A stretch of DNA of 64,000 nt. It comes from Henckelia pumila (lineage: Eukaryota > Streptophyta > Magnoliopsida > Lamiales > Gesneriaceae). The DNA lies in the NCBI RefSeq assembly GCF_033568475.1, contig NC_133123.1:132776930-132840929 (forward strand), written 5' to 3'. Of this stretch, positions 10,967 to 24,200 are shown piece by piece; positions within the stretch are counted from its first letter, which is position 1; each line of letters starts with the position of its first letter. A model generated the notes under the pieces. That model was not told the DNA's origin and ran no database searches. It saw only the letters and a list, made by a program, of their open reading frames with translations. The translations under genes were made by a program, and so were the position numbers.

Positions 10967-11353
10967 AGCACCGTTTAGTTTGAGTGATTATATAAGTAAT
11001 AGATAAATAAGTAATATAATGTAATAAAAACAAATAAAAAATGAAAGTACTTAAAATAATATGGAATTTGATTGATATATTATAATTTATTTGATTTGAT
11101 TGATTAAATTTTATATAAAAACGTTAAATGATTATTTTATATTTTTAACAATAAATAAAATAAAAATTATATTATTTATAAGGAGTAATATGGTAATTTA
11201 TTAATGATTTGATTGATGTATTATGAATAATCAACGATTTGATTGTTGTAAAATAAATAGTTAATATATGGATAAATAATATGATAAGAAGAATGTGGGA
11301 TGAGATGAGATGAGTTATACATATATTAGTAATATGGTGAACAAAACGGTGCT
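10967..11353. mobile_element. Tourist-type (PIF/Harbinger) MITE with TTA target duplication
   Basis: A 387-bp AT-rich element begins AGCACCGTTTAGTTTGAG and ends GTGAACAAAACGGTGCT, an imperfect terminal inverted repeat. TTA lies directly outside both ends (10964-10966 and 11354-11356), the target choice of PIF/Harbinger. The interior repeats TTGATTTGATTGAT-like motifs. There is no coding capacity. Confidence 0.85.
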
Positions 11354-11356
11354 TTA

Positions 11357-11755
11357 ATGTTCAGTTTGGTTTGAGTGATAGCATAGATAATATATTGATA
11401 AGTAATGTAATGTAAATAAAAATAAATAAAAAATGATAGTTAATTTAATATTTGATTTGATTGATGGATTATATTTTATTTGATTTGATTGATTAAAGTT
11501 TATATAAAGATGATAAATTACTATTTTGTTCTTTTAATAATAAATAAAATATGTATAATATTATTTATAACAGATAATATAGTAATATTAATTCAATGAT
11601 TTGATTGATTTAAGATAAATAATTAATGATTTGATTGATGTAAAATAAATAATTAATAGATGGATAAATAATATGTCAAGAAGAACGCGTGATTGTATAA
11701 GATAAGTCATACCCAGTTTAATAAAATGACATTAATTTATTCAATATTATTATAT
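11357..11755. mobile_element. Degraded sister copy of the Tourist MITE, adjacent in the same orientation
   Basis: It begins TTCAGTTTGGTTTGAGTGATA, directly after the first MITE. It then follows the same order of motifs (AAATAAAAAATGA, TTGATTTGATTGAT, ATGGATAAATAATATG, AAGAAGAA). The right terminus has diverged, so the end is approximate. Confidence 0.65.
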
Positions 11756-12049
11756 AACAATATATTTAGCATACTATCATTATTAATCATAAAACTAGTG
11801 ATATATTTTATATAATTTGGTTGATGTAAACAATTAAATAATTAATTAATGTTTCTTAATTTTTTTAATAATTCGATTCGATTATATTACACTTATCTTA
11901 TATACATTGGCGGCAGCGGTTGATTTTTCTGGTTTTGACATTATACCCAAAATTGTCAACCAAAACAAAAACAAAAACAAAAAAAAAACATATAAGTTTG
12001 GTTTCAATCTCATAATATTTGCTTTCCAAATATACAACCTATCAATTAA

Positions 12050-12607
12050 CATACAAATCAATAATAGATATACGCATTTTTACCATATATGAATTAAAGA
12101 TACACAAAATCAATTATAGATATACACATTTTTACCATATATGTAATTTTTTTTTTTTTCGATTTGTATGTATTTATATCAATCAATTCAAACAAACCAT
12201 TAAACAAACTTTAAAATGTAAATTAAAACTTTTAAATTACTTATAAATTCAAAAAAAACCATATAATATCCCAAATATCAGATAAATATTATTTATATAT
12301 ATATATATAGTTTTGATATGATGAACATCCATCATGTGCACTTATGTGTGCACCTGCTCATGTGTGTGTCTATATATATATATATAAAATTATAACCGAA
12401 TGTTTAAATTTTAAACTTAAAAATTAAAATAAACCACCCTTAAATCAATTATACATATTCGCATTTTTACCATTTATGTATATGTGTATATTTTTTTATG
12501 ATATGTATGTATTTATATCAATTCAAACAAACCATTAATCAAACTTTAAAATTTAAAATTCAAATTTTAAAATTAAAAAATAATAATATATATAAATATC
12601 TGATAAA

Positions 12608-12649
<42 letters not shown>

Positions 12650-12836
12650 AACTTATAGCCGAATGTTTAAATTTTAAGCTTGAAAATTCAAATAAACCAC
12701 CCTTAAATTAAGTAAATCATTAAATTTTTTAGAACTTAATACACATGCATGTATATATAATTATAACCAAAATTAAACTTGAAAATTCAAATAAACCATC
12801 ATTAAATTCAGCAAACCATTAATTTTTTTTAAAATT

Positions 12837-12886
<50 letters not shown>

Positions 12887-13080
12887 AAATATAACCGAAT
12901 GTTTAACATTCAAACTTGAAAATTCAAATGAATCACCCTTAAATTCAGTAAACCATTAACTTTTTTTAAACTTAACATATATGTATATATAAAAATTATA
13001 ACCGAATTTTTAAAATTTAAATAAACCACCCTTAATTTCAGCAAACTATTAAATTTTATAAAGCTTAACATATGCATTAG
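12050..13080. repeat. AT-rich array of diverged tandem units with embedded (AT)n runs
   Basis: A block with ATACACATTTTTACCATATATG followed by ATTCAAACAAACCATTAA appears near 12115-12215 and again near 12450-12545. A second unit (ATAACCGAATGTTTAA ... AATAAACCACCCTTAAAT) recurs near 12390, 12655, 12890 and 12990. Long AT runs separate the units (about 12612-12647 and 12837-12884). Confidence 0.7.
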
Positions 13081-13191
13081 AACATGTCAAATATAGATTT
13101 GAACACAATGATAGTATAAATATTGTTCACGTCCACAATGTTGTAATATTTCCACAAAAAAAAAACCCATCGATTTTATTAAGAAAACCAA

Positions 13192-13860
13192 ATGACTGAA
13201 TTGTTTAAAGTTATCCCTGAACTCGAGCCTTCAAACTGTTACTCCGCCCTAAAACTACCACTGATTCATTCTTACAATTTACCTTCATATGATATCATTG
13301 GAGATACCACAATGGAATGCATATTTCAAGATGTTGAGATATACATTTTTTTTTATCTATCTATCTATCTAAAAAATGTTAATATAATTCTCATTTTTAC
13401 AGGGAGCACGCATATATGCAACCATAAAATATGACATCCTTGAGAAATTGAAGTCAATTCTCAAATAAGGTAATCTCTATACTGTTAAAAACATGATTGT
13501 TCACAAAAAAATTTCATCATTTACATACGTTGATGGGAAGGTTCTATTCAAAGTTCAAGTCAGAACCAACTAGATTCGCCGATTTAATTGAACATATAGT
13601 ACTGTCATGAAATGAATAAAAACCTATTGTTGTGGAAAAATATTGTGGATAATTTATTGAAAGTCAGGTATAATAATGCTATTTTACTTGAATGTCTATT
13701 TTTTTTAGCTTATTTGGGAAGATGAAGTCTCCACACCTTCAAAATCCATTAGCAAGACTCTGATTTCAAAAAAATGCTCTAAATGATTCTGCACTGTAAA
13801 GAACCCTCATCGATGAGTTCTCATCTATTGCATCTGACAAAAAATTGAAGGCTAACATCA
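13192..13860 (+). pseudogene. RPA1-like OB-fold protein fragment
   Basis: Fragments in order recall the replication protein A-like single-strand-DNA-binding proteins of plants and Helitrons. They are TTMECIFQDVE (about 13298-13335), an intron-like gap ending in TTTTTACAG, and then GARIYATIKYDILEKLKSIL (about 13401-13460), which resembles the OB-fold strand pair G-x-RI-x-A-x-I. Further diverged pieces follow to about 13860. Stops and frame changes show that it is dead. Its place inside the Helitron supports the reading. Confidence 0.5.
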
Positions 13861-14261
13861 AGCAAGAGAATGACTAAAATTTATTTCTTCGCATTGAGAA
13901 AATTTATTCCAAATTTTATTTAGATATTAAGGTTTTATGAAACATTTATCTTGATTTACAGTTTATGAGAATTTGTGGATTTTTAATTCTACTACTATTG
14001 TTTTAATTCGAGGATTTAAGTTTAATTGTTGAATTTTAAATATTTTTTGAATTTATAATTATAATTTTCTTATTCTATAATGTCTCAAAATTTATACAAC
14101 TAGGTTATTTATACAATTTCAATTAAAAACCTTTCAACACAACTTAAAATATTTAAATCCTTTCATTTAATTTTCACAATACCATCAGTTGAATATTTTA
14201 AAAATAATCAAATATTATATTTAATACTACCATAATTACATATATATATATATATTTTTTT

Positions 14262-14425
14262 TAGAAAAAAGTCATTCATATAGATTAAAATCTCCAGTCA
14301 AGAGAAGCTATTACAGAAAGCCAATTAGGTACATTATCAAATAACCATAATAAATATGAAGAAGAACTAAAAGCTTTATGGGTCAACTCATGAGCCACTC
14401 TGTAGGCTGTACGTTTCATATAAAT
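14262..14425 (-). mobile_element. LINE 3' fragment (RNase H tail)
   Basis: The minus strand encodes YRVAHELTHKA and then FDNVPNWLSVIASLDW before a stop. This is the usual C-terminal end of the RNase H domain in plant L1-type LINEs (VAH-x-LA ... P-x-W). An A-rich and TA-rich tail follows on the minus strand (about 14261-14238). Only this 5'-truncated tail is present. Confidence 0.7.
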
Positions 14426-14977
14426 TTGATTTAATTATTCAAAGCGTAGTGTTTTTTGCATATGAAGTGAAATGCTAATAAAATACAAACACACAATTTT
14501 TTTTCTAACACATTCATTTAACAGATTTTTTGCAATTTTTGGTAAAATATCGCCAAAACTCTATTACTAAAATAAGTATTTTTTTCACCAAAAAAGGAAA
14601 TACAATTTTTAAAATTTATTATATTGACCCACCTCAAAATATAGGTTGCATTTAAATATCTACATTGATGTATCATTTTATTTAATTTATGTTACGATTT
14701 TGAGTGTTGTGTTACTTTTATATATTTAGTTATCACTATTTTTTTTCATATTAAATAACTGTAAATGTTTTTGTTTTTGTTTTTTTATAATATTACATTT
14801 TCGAACATTTAAAAAGTACCGTTATAAATTTTTGGTTTATTGAATATTTGTAATTCGATATTAAATGTATATTAATTATAAAATTGATATAATTTTTTTA
14901 ACATATTCTAAAAAATAATTTAAAATTTAATTTAATAAAATACTAATATTTCGTGCATCGCACGGGTGAAATACTAG

Positions 14978-17718
14978 TTTAATTTAATAGTACAGATGCT
15001 GGCTGCATGCTGCTTATTTTGCTTGTTGGGCCTCTTCCTTACCCTCTTTCCCTATTTTTTGGGCTACAAAGGGGCAGCCCAAGGTAGAGGTACAATTGTA
15101 ACACAAGCCCGTGGACTTTAATATTTTGGGCCTATAGGCTCTCCATTTGTCTTCTAAATATCAGTCCAGGATAAATCATACTTTTTCACACGTCAGTACT
15201 TCGAGTCTAACTATTTGCCTAAGCTTTGTTATCTATTTGATAGCAATCGTTTAATCACAAAAAAACTTTCATTTTATTGAGATTCAATTTCTTTTGCCTA
15301 CATATTTATTTAGTGCATATAAATTTTACTTCGATTTTTCGGAACTATTTAACCAAGGTTTTGATTGGATTGTTGGTTTGAACGGATGGATTTCAAAATT
15401 TCCGACCCGTTCGGATAGACAAAATTGAATGTTGCATTTGAATAAAAATATTTGAGTGAATTTGACTTCAAATCCATTATATCAATTTGATTCAAAATTG
15501 AAAACGATAGATTTGAAATATCATATATAAACTAGTTACATTGTTATCATTAGATTTTAAATTCACTCTTAAACCTACTCAAATCCATGTATTTTAAATC
15601 AAAGAATTCGAAATCTTCCCATAAATCCAAATCCATAAATCTAAACACGACTGAAATAAATTTTAAATCCAATATATATCGAGTTATGTAATTTTTTGAG
15701 TGACAAATTTCAAATACACCCAAGATGTGTGTCGTTTGGAATCCGTTTCTCAAATCATATCCTCCAAATCAAATTTACTCCATATTTCACGTAGGATGTG
15801 TGTGATGCAGTTGCTTGTCAAGTTATCATGCATCACAGGACAACTCATAATTCATGGTCCAAAATTCCCAATGCCAAAAAGAGTTGAAGTCCATTTTAAA
15901 TACGTTTTGTCATTAAATTTTTAGACATAGTACAAAAAAATAATTATTATAAATTTAAATTACATCTACTTAATGTCGAGGCATCAATCAAGTCTAACTG
16001 GCCTAATAATATTTCGGTTGGCAGTTGCCGATCCGATGGATGTTATTGTTTGCCCCACTTTGAGCATGTGTTTTCTATATTATAAAATTATAAATATAAT
16101 GAAACAAAAATTGCATTAATTTAAGATTTTGATTGTTAGTGACGCGATTAAGCTAAACATCTGAATTTAATATTCAAATTTAATATAAATAATCCCACCC
16201 TTGAATTCAAATTCTTAATTAAAAAATTATTCCACTTTTATACAAATTGTCTTTTATAAATTTGTGAATGTGATTGTGCTTTCCAATTAATTATTAACCT
16301 TTCCCTCCTTTGAATGCCATTTAAGATTTTTCTCTATTCCCAAAACTCATTAACAACTAATTAATATACACGATTCTGAACTTGTCGCATTTACTTTGAT
16401 ATTTAGGAAGTATTTTTATGTACAAAAAAAAAAAAAAGGAGAGAAAAACAAAAAAGAAACTATTTTTTCTCAAAAATTGGAGTTCAGAAAAATATGTGAG
16501 ACAGTGGGAGAGCAAGTCCTCAAATATGTAGCTACATACTTAATTCCAGGCTAGTTGCATTATATTCACTGCGAAAAGTCTAAAAAAACACAATTAAAAT
16601 AATTTAAAACAATTGACATGTTAATATATCCTCCGTTTTTTTTTATAAAAAATTAACTAAACTAATTCAACCACTTAATTAGTTTTAAGGGAAAAAAAAA
16701 CTCAAGCACATTTTTATGCCTATTTTTAGAAATGCAAAGCTTTAAATACAACTAAACAAAGGGCTTTTCGCATTTTCGGGGTACTCGCCATCAACAACAA
16801 GCCTCACTTATCATATCCAATTAAATAGCATACACACAATTTGTAGATAATTTCAACTCATGTTTTTTGCAATTAAGCAACATACACACAATTTGTAGAT
16901 AAAAAATAAAATCACAGCACATATAATTATTATTTTATACATGCAATGTGTGCGAAAAATATTAGTATTGAATATCACTTATGGTGTTGTGGGCCACCAT
17001 GGGCCGTCGATTTCAACAAACCCCCAAATAAATATGTATTTCATATCATGTTGTCTTGTATTTTTATATATAATAATAATAATAAATTAATAATAACAAT
17101 AACTTGACTCTAGAGCACAACTTAATATGTGAGTAGTTGATATATAGTTGAGCTTCATTTAATTTGGTCACATGCCTCTCCTTCTAAACTTACGCTGTCA
17201 TTTCTCAATCAATCCATTTATCTCGAGTTGCATCTAACTCTTTTAATCGCCTTGCTCCACCGCGTTATGTGTTAACTTAACTACTCATTTTATCTCAATT
17301 ATATAAGAATGATTTTTTAAACATATATTAAAAAAAATGATTGGAAAAACAAATTCACATTCGAACTTCTTATCCACATTTCATACATTCAAAAAATGGT
17401 TACACTTGTTTTTAAAAGGTGTTTGAGTTGGTGTAATAAGTAGTCTTTTGACAAATGATTATGAGTTCGATTTGGCTTCTTCCAATATCTTTTCAAGCAA
17501 TCCTGTCGCACATGGTTTTTTCAACGCTGTTCACCTGACTACCACAATTTGCAGGCTATTTACGTTAGTTTGGAGATCTACTAATTAATACGTAACTTAG
17601 TTAACAGGGATAGGAGAGGACATTACCTAGAGATAGGCCTACTTTATATTATAAAAGCTCGTCCTTTAGATATTGACCACAATTGAATCATCCATGATTT
17701 TGATCTCTTTCAAGTACT
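14978..17718. other. Intergenic DNA, no gene seen
   Basis: AT-rich throughout, without protein-like frames. Around 15010-15150 there is a patch with several GGGCC/GGCCC-type motifs. At about 17410-17560 a stretch with GAGTTGGTGTAATAAGTAG and ATGAGTTCGATT has the spacing of a tRNA-like SINE head, but no tail or target duplication was found. Confidence 0.6.
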
Positions 17719-17723
17719 CTTAA

Positions 17724-20450
17724 TGTAACATCCGGTATTTTTTTAAATACGTAAATCCGCATACATAATTAGGATATTTAATTATTTAAATTTTAGATTT
17801 ATGGGTTAAATAATTATGTGAATTATTTGTGCATGATTTAATTTATTTTTAAGCATTTAACCCATAATTAGTGATTTTTATGATTTTTAGTATTTTAATT
17901 AATTGTTTTGATCGCGTAGACGGGACCGTGGACGGACGAGATGACAACTTTCCACCCAAATTATTTCATGAGCCTTTTTAGAGCCCTAAAATATTATTTT
18001 AAGTTTTATTATCTCAAAAATTTAAGTATTTAATTTTATATAATTTTAGGAGTCCATTTTTATTAAAAATAAGCCAAAATATTGACTTTTTAGTATTTTT
18101 AAAATTCCCTAAATTTGTAATTTCGGGATTTTTGTATTTTTAATTTAAATTATCAGATTGTAACTTTTATTTAGAGTTTTAAAATTTTATGTTTTATATT
18201 TAAAACTTTTAATTATTATTTCATTATCCTAAAACCTATTTTTTATTTAAAACTAAAAACATAGACTAACCCTAAGCTACCCAAACCCACGATTTTCCTA
18301 AGCTCAGCCGCCAACCCCATTCAATATTCATCTTCTTCGGCCAGTCATCCCCAAGAAAACTCCATAGCCTCGGTCTTGAAGGTCCAAAGTTCATCGTCGT
18401 CGCCCCGTCGTCCCGGAATCGTCTCGCTTTCGGTTTTTCTCTTCGTCTACGGTGAAAGGCATGATTTTCTTCTCTTTTCAATCCTATATCAGTGTATGTA
18501 TGTGTGTGGGTATGTAGCATCGAGATCTATCATTTTTGACAGCAAGTTTTCAAATTCTTTCTCTTATGCACTCGGTTTTGGCTTTGTGATGTTCATGCTC
18601 ACGTTTTTACTATCCATGGCTTGAAGGGGGCTGCTGGCTAGGTCCTACGGGGTCCCTAGAGTGTCTAGATGGGTCGGCTTTGGCTGGGTTGGGGCTAGGA
18701 GTCACGGCCGATCGAGTTTCAGAAGGGAAGCCATGGGCGCGCAGGTTAGGGTTGTCTTGGAAGAGGGTTCGGTGTTGGGGAAGGAGGCAGCATGGGGTTC
18801 GGGCCAGGGCATGGTTCGAACCGGCAGGACCCTGGGGAGGTCCTGCCGGCGGGGCTCCGGCCACGGTGGTCGGAGCTGGGCTGCAGCAGGCCGTGAAGGC
18901 CTGCTGCTCGTGCGGCCGCGGCAAGGGGGAAGAGGGAAGAATAGGGTTTCGGGTTTTTGGGTTGTTGGTGGATCCGGGTCGGGTCATGTGGTCCGGGTCG
19001 GGTCTAAAATAATATGGGTTAAGTTAGTTGGATCCGGGTTCGGGTTATTTTAATTGGGCTCGGGTATTTTTATTTTTAAGTTTTTAAGTTAATTAGGAGT
19101 TAAATGGGCTAATTAAATTCCCAAAAGATTTAATTAGTACCATTTAATTTATTTGGGCTCCATTAAATTATTTTGGGTTAATTTAATTATTTTTTGGGCT
19201 TTTATTAATTTTTATTTAAATTTTTAAGTTGGCCAGAAATTTTTATGGGCTTGGGAGCCCATGAAAGTTATTGGGCCTGTTATTGGGCTTTTGGGCCCAT
19301 TGGGCCAGGGACATTGTTATTGGGCCTAAGTTAGTCTTAATGGGCTTTCGTTGATTTATTGGGCCTAGAAAAGTTGTTAATGGGCTTAAGTACACTAATG
19401 GGCCAAGTCTTAAGTTAATGGGCTTGTATGTCTAGGGCCAGCAGTTGAATCAAACCATGAGAAATTGCATGTGTCCTGAGTTTATATTTAATTATTTTAT
19501 GCATGAAAAGTTATTTGAATATTTATATGATATTAGAAAATAAATTAAATATAAATGAAGGACACACAATTTATTTAAGTACATGCATTCATGAAATCAA
19601 TTTTTATGCTATGATTGAAGTTCTATGGTTGAGCAAATAAAATATTTTAGGTGAAAATTGAAGTAGTGTGGCCATTTATGTATGGGCAGTTTCTGCCATT
19701 TATGTATGGGTAGTTCGCCACCAGCCTCGTACGATGGTTTCTTAGACTGATCAGTCGCACTATAAGTATGAGTCACACTTACGGATAGGACCATTCGATG
19801 TTAAGAAAATAAGTGCTCAACAACTCAAGTATGTATGATATTATGTATGTTATGTATAATTCAGTGATTTCTTTAAGCAACATTTATGTTATTATTTTTG
19901 AAGCATGCTCATGCATTTATAGGTTAAGTATTATGTATGAAAGTGTATTAAATTATTTTAAACCCTTGTTAGTATGCATGTTGGGCCTCTAGGCTCACTA
20001 CACTGATATGGTGCAGGTGAGTACGTAGAGGAGCAGGTTACCCCTACCGGTGGTGAGGACGTATGAGCGGAGCTGCAGTGGCCCCGTGACCGTAGTCTGC
20101 ATCGTGCTAGTGTTCTATGCATGAATATTTTAAACACTATTTTATTTGAAGATTTTATTCCAGTGTTGAGATTTAAGTATTATTTTTATGCAACTTTTTA
20201 GTGTATGCACTGTTGATTAAATTGTTTTGAATTATTTTAAGTATTGCATGATTCAGACGTTTTAGTAATTATTTTTATGTTGCATAATTATTTATTAAAT
20301 TTTAAATCTCTTTTATGGTTGTACATATATGTATGGGCATATATGTATATATATATAAATATTTTACTTAGTATTTATTTTAAAATTAAAAGAAATTTTT
20401 TTTTTTTAAATTTTCCGCATTTTAGAAATTTATAAGTCTAGGATGTTTCA
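17724..20450 (+). mobile_element. Solo LTR of a large Gypsy-type retrotransposon
   Basis: A 2727-bp unit starts TGTAACATCC and ends GGATGTTTCA, a near-perfect inverted end with TG...CA termini. It is flanked on both sides by the same five bases CTTAA (17719-17723 and 20451-20455), a target duplication. There is no internal coding region or second LTR, so it is a solo LTR left by recombination between the two LTRs. The long length and TGTAACATCC-type ends suggest a Gypsy (chromovirus-like) source; the lineage is inferred only. The inside has a GC-rich block (18600-19000) and a run of GGGCC/GGGCT motifs (19000-19440). It looks structurally whole as an LTR. Its age cannot be read from a single copy. 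Confidence 0.88.
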
Positions 20451-20455
20451 CTTAA

Positions 20456-20711
20456 CCCCCTTATCTTCCCTCTCTGTCTGATCCAATATCTACCTTCTCC
20501 ATTAGGGCGACTTGTCTTGAGCATACCATGTTCGAGTTAAACCCAATGGACCTCAAAGTGAACTTTAATATACCGATTCTTCGGGCTCAAACATCTTGAG
20601 CTAGCCGGATTGACCTCAGTCATACATCAACAACAATATCAATAAAGAATAGAAAAATACCACTAAATATGGTTATTTAAGACCCAAAAAAGCATAATCT
20701 ATATCCGGTGG

Positions 20712-20767
<56 letters not shown>

Positions 20768-21100
20768 TTTCATACCATGCGAATCAACGGACACATGCCT
20801 GTATGAAAGTAACAACTTCCAAGATGAGAGTTTAATTAAGTTAGGGTAACTTCAATCACGTCATATATTTGAAGTTCTTAAAAAAAACAAAATAACATAT
20901 TGAGTTTCTTTACTTTTTACCATCATTAAACAAGCTTACCTGCCCGTCAACCGTCCAATTAAATAACAAATATAACTTCCAGCATTATATTTGCTGTAGT
21001 AAGTATTATTTTTTTAGTGGTCCTTCATAATTCCCCGCTTCACATCTATGTATGTCACACACTTCTCTCCCATTAAATTCCCAACCATAGCTTTTACACA
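20456..21100. other. Upstream region of the GDSL gene
   Basis: AT-rich with a long (TA)n run at about 20717-20755. No coding frame is supported. The distal promoter of the GDSL gene probably lies here. Confidence 0.5.
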
Positions 21101-21110
21101 TATATATTTA
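21101..21110 (+). promoter_or_regulatory. Probable TATA box of the GDSL esterase gene
   Basis: TATATATTTA lies 107 bases upstream of the chosen ATG (21217), with a pyrimidine-rich leader after it. Confidence 0.45.
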
Positions 21111-21216
21111 TGCCTCTCGTTCGTGCTTCTTTGTGCATCCAGCCCTATATTTAAAATACCACACTCCTCACTACTCCAAAGTAGCAATATTGCTTGCAAA
21201 ATATACTACTATACCA

Positions 21217-24200
21217 ATGTCTCCACATTGTAGAATTCTTTTCGCATTCTTTTTCGCAACATTGCTCGTAGTCAAACGAGTCGAGGCTCGAGCCTTTTTC
21301 GTGTTCGGGGACTCGCTCGTGGACAGCGGGAACAATAACTACTTGGCCACCACCGCTCGTGCGGATGCACCTCCGTACGGCCTCGATTATCCGACGCATC
21401 GGGCGACGGGGCGTTTCTCCAATGGATTTAACATCCCGGATCTCATCAGTTAGTACCCACATTAATTCTCCCTTTTTGTAATTTTTTTTTTGGTTATGTT
21501 TTTACGTTCTTACATGATATATTCAATATGAAAATATGATGGATTTGAGTAACTTACCTACATTTTTTTTTACCATGTTTAGAAAAACATCCCGAGTCTC
21601 AAATAGTCAAAATTAAATGTCATATTATCGCTACAATGGACCAATTAGATAAATTGACTTAGCTAGTTACATAATTAAAATATTTATTGTGTAAATTATA
21701 TAATAAAAGGGATATACATCAAATACATAGCGCTTTTAAAAACTCTGATTACCACGTGTTATATAAAAATTACTTAATTTTTTTTTATTAATTAATATTT
21801 GGTAGCAAGAAATTGAAGGATTCCGAATTAATGAATAAGGACCCGAGAATTAATTTTTTTTATATAAAAAAATAAATATTAGGGTTCTCGAATTTTATGA
21901 TTGGTTGGTTGTTTTAGGTCAGAAAATTGGTGGTAGAGAATCACCGTTACCGTACCTAAGTCCGGCGCTGAACGGGGAAAGGCTATTGGTGGGAGCCAAC
22001 TTTGCTTCGGCAGGAGTTGGGATTCTTAATGACACTGGCGTACAATTTGTGAGTTTATTACTCCCATCTCTCCATATATTTGGACATGTATGATTTAATT
22101 AAAAAGTAAAATTTATTTAAAAAAACATACAATTTTACTCTAATTTAATGAATATTAATACGATAAGAAATTGTTGGAATTAGTTAATGCATTTAATGAC
22201 GAGAAAGATAGTAAAGTAATAGATAAAATAATATTAAATATAGAAATCTGACTATATATTTGAGTGAAAATAAAAATGTGATATTTATATCGAGACAAAG
22301 TGAGTATTAAATTGATATTTTATTAACATCAAATCAATCATATGTAGGCGCGTGCATGAGTAATACTGGCTATAGAGACGCACTAGCTATGAGTATTAGT
22401 TGATTTATTTTTATTTTTTTTGATTTTTTGGAAATCAATTTTCAAAACTTATGCAACAGTCTTCTAAACAGATTCGTGGGAGAAGTTTTTCCTACTACTT
22501 TACTGTTGTCGATTTTTTCACATTTCTTGATAATATTTGCATGTAATTTAGTTTATATAGGAGTGATTAGTCAATTTGATTCTTAGCACATGCTCATTGT
22601 TCATGTGTTAGATCCAATCCATTCAGATATTGTTCGAATGAAACAACATAGACAAATCCGAAATGATGTAAATTTAGTTTGATGACGCGTTGACAACAAA
22701 CCGGATCAGTTACCATGCATATATGACTTAATTTTAATAAATAATTAATATTAATAAGTACATTATTGGCAATTAGAATGCAATTGATGATGGATGCAGG
22801 TGAACATAATAAGGATTGGCCAACAATTGGCGTATTTCCAACAATATCAAGAAAGAGTGGCTGCATTGATCGGAGCAGTGGAGACCGAAAGACTGGTGAA
22901 TCAAGCATTGATTCTCATCACATTGGGAGGCAACGATTTCGTCAATAATTACTATCTAGTCCCCGTCTCCGCGAGGTCTCGACAATATGCTATTCAAGAT
23001 TACGTCCCCTTTATCATCTCCGAATACGAGAAGATTTTGGTGGTAATTCTCTGTCATTTCATCCATTAACATTCTAAATTTAAGACAAAATCTCGATTTC
23101 GAGACGTACGAGTTCATTATATTCACATATATGCTATAATAGGTAACCAATTGTGTCTCATCTTATGATGTCGGCACATTCAATTACCTTTTTTTGATGC
23201 TTATATCCTTTATATAAATGCAATAAAATTAGGTGCACTATGTCATCTTTTTTATGTAACTGAGATCAAATGATCGATGGAACTATCCGTATACTTTTAT
23301 TTGTTACTATTATATAATTACATATGTATTATTTTTATTAAAGTAGGTGGCGTTACACGAATTTATGGAAGCAATAAAAGCCCATATATTCTTTGTATAT
23401 AAAGAATGCATCAATTAGAGGAATGGTGTGTAGGTGGAATGGTGGATGCAATTACTAGCATTTAATTTTAATTTAATAAAATAGTACACGAGCATGTGAC
23501 CGTAGTGGAATTAACTGGAACATGTACAAATCTTGTTCTAACTTTTATCTTATCTTCAATTCAATAAATGCGTTATCTCTATTTTTCTTATAAATATTGG
23601 TTGCTTAATATTCATCCACATTGAAGATGACTTGGACAAATAATAATCAGTACATATTGTGTTTAATTGTTTTCGTGACATGTTTTTCCCACACTAGCTT
23701 GTGGGAAGCATTTAATAATATTTATATAATTTGTTTTATAATTTTCTAGATCTATCATTTTTGTAAAACTAGGACGATGAGTTTGACACTTTGACAATTG
23801 TAACACTTCTTTTTGTGACTGCAGAGACTTTACGAGCTAGGAGCTCGACGAGTTTTGGTGACGGGGACAGGGCCGCTAGGCTGCGTGCCCGCGGAGCTAG
23901 CGATGCGAGGCAGAAACGGCGAATGCTCGGTCGAACTCCAACGAGCAGCATCACTGTTCAACCCACAGCTCAACCAAATGATACTTAGGGTGAATAGTGA
24001 AATAGGTGCAACCGTCTTCATTGCTTCCAACACACAAATCACCCACTATGATTTCTTTAACAGTCCTGAAGCATTTGGTAAGCTTTTTTTTATTATTTTT
24101 TATTTTTTATTTTACTTCTCTCTTCCATTGAAAATATGAAATTAAAAAAATAATAACATAGAATTCACTTTAAATAGTACTTTTATTTCACTATATATTT

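Larger units (their letters stand above)
12369..14977 (+). mobile_element. Helitron (non-autonomous), 3' end well defined, 5' end tentative
   Basis: The 3' end is canonical. A stem CGTGC-ATC-GCACG at 14952-14964 is followed 13 bases on by the terminal CTAG (14974-14977) and a T. The 5' start is only proposed at TCTATATATAT (12369), because that motif begins several similar AT units. The interior contains an RPA-like pseudogene, a gene type often carried by plant Helitrons, and a later LINE insertion. No Rep/helicase protein is visible. Confidence 0.6.

Noticed and set aside
12050-13080. Regularly repeated units that might suggest a CRISPR-like array
   Set aside because: The units are long, diverged and separated by AT microsatellites in a plant genome; this is transposon-related tandem sequence.
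17405-17560. Possible SINE head
   Set aside because: A-box-like and B-box-like motifs are present, but no tail, family copy or target duplication could be shown.
18610-19053. Overlapping open frames of 110-130 codons on both strands
   Set aside because: They lie in the GC-rich block of the solo LTR, are open in several frames at once and resemble no protein.
21133-21216. Upstream in-frame ATG of the GDSL gene
   Set aside because: It would put 28 extra residues before the signal peptide and lies only about 30 bp after the probable TATA box.
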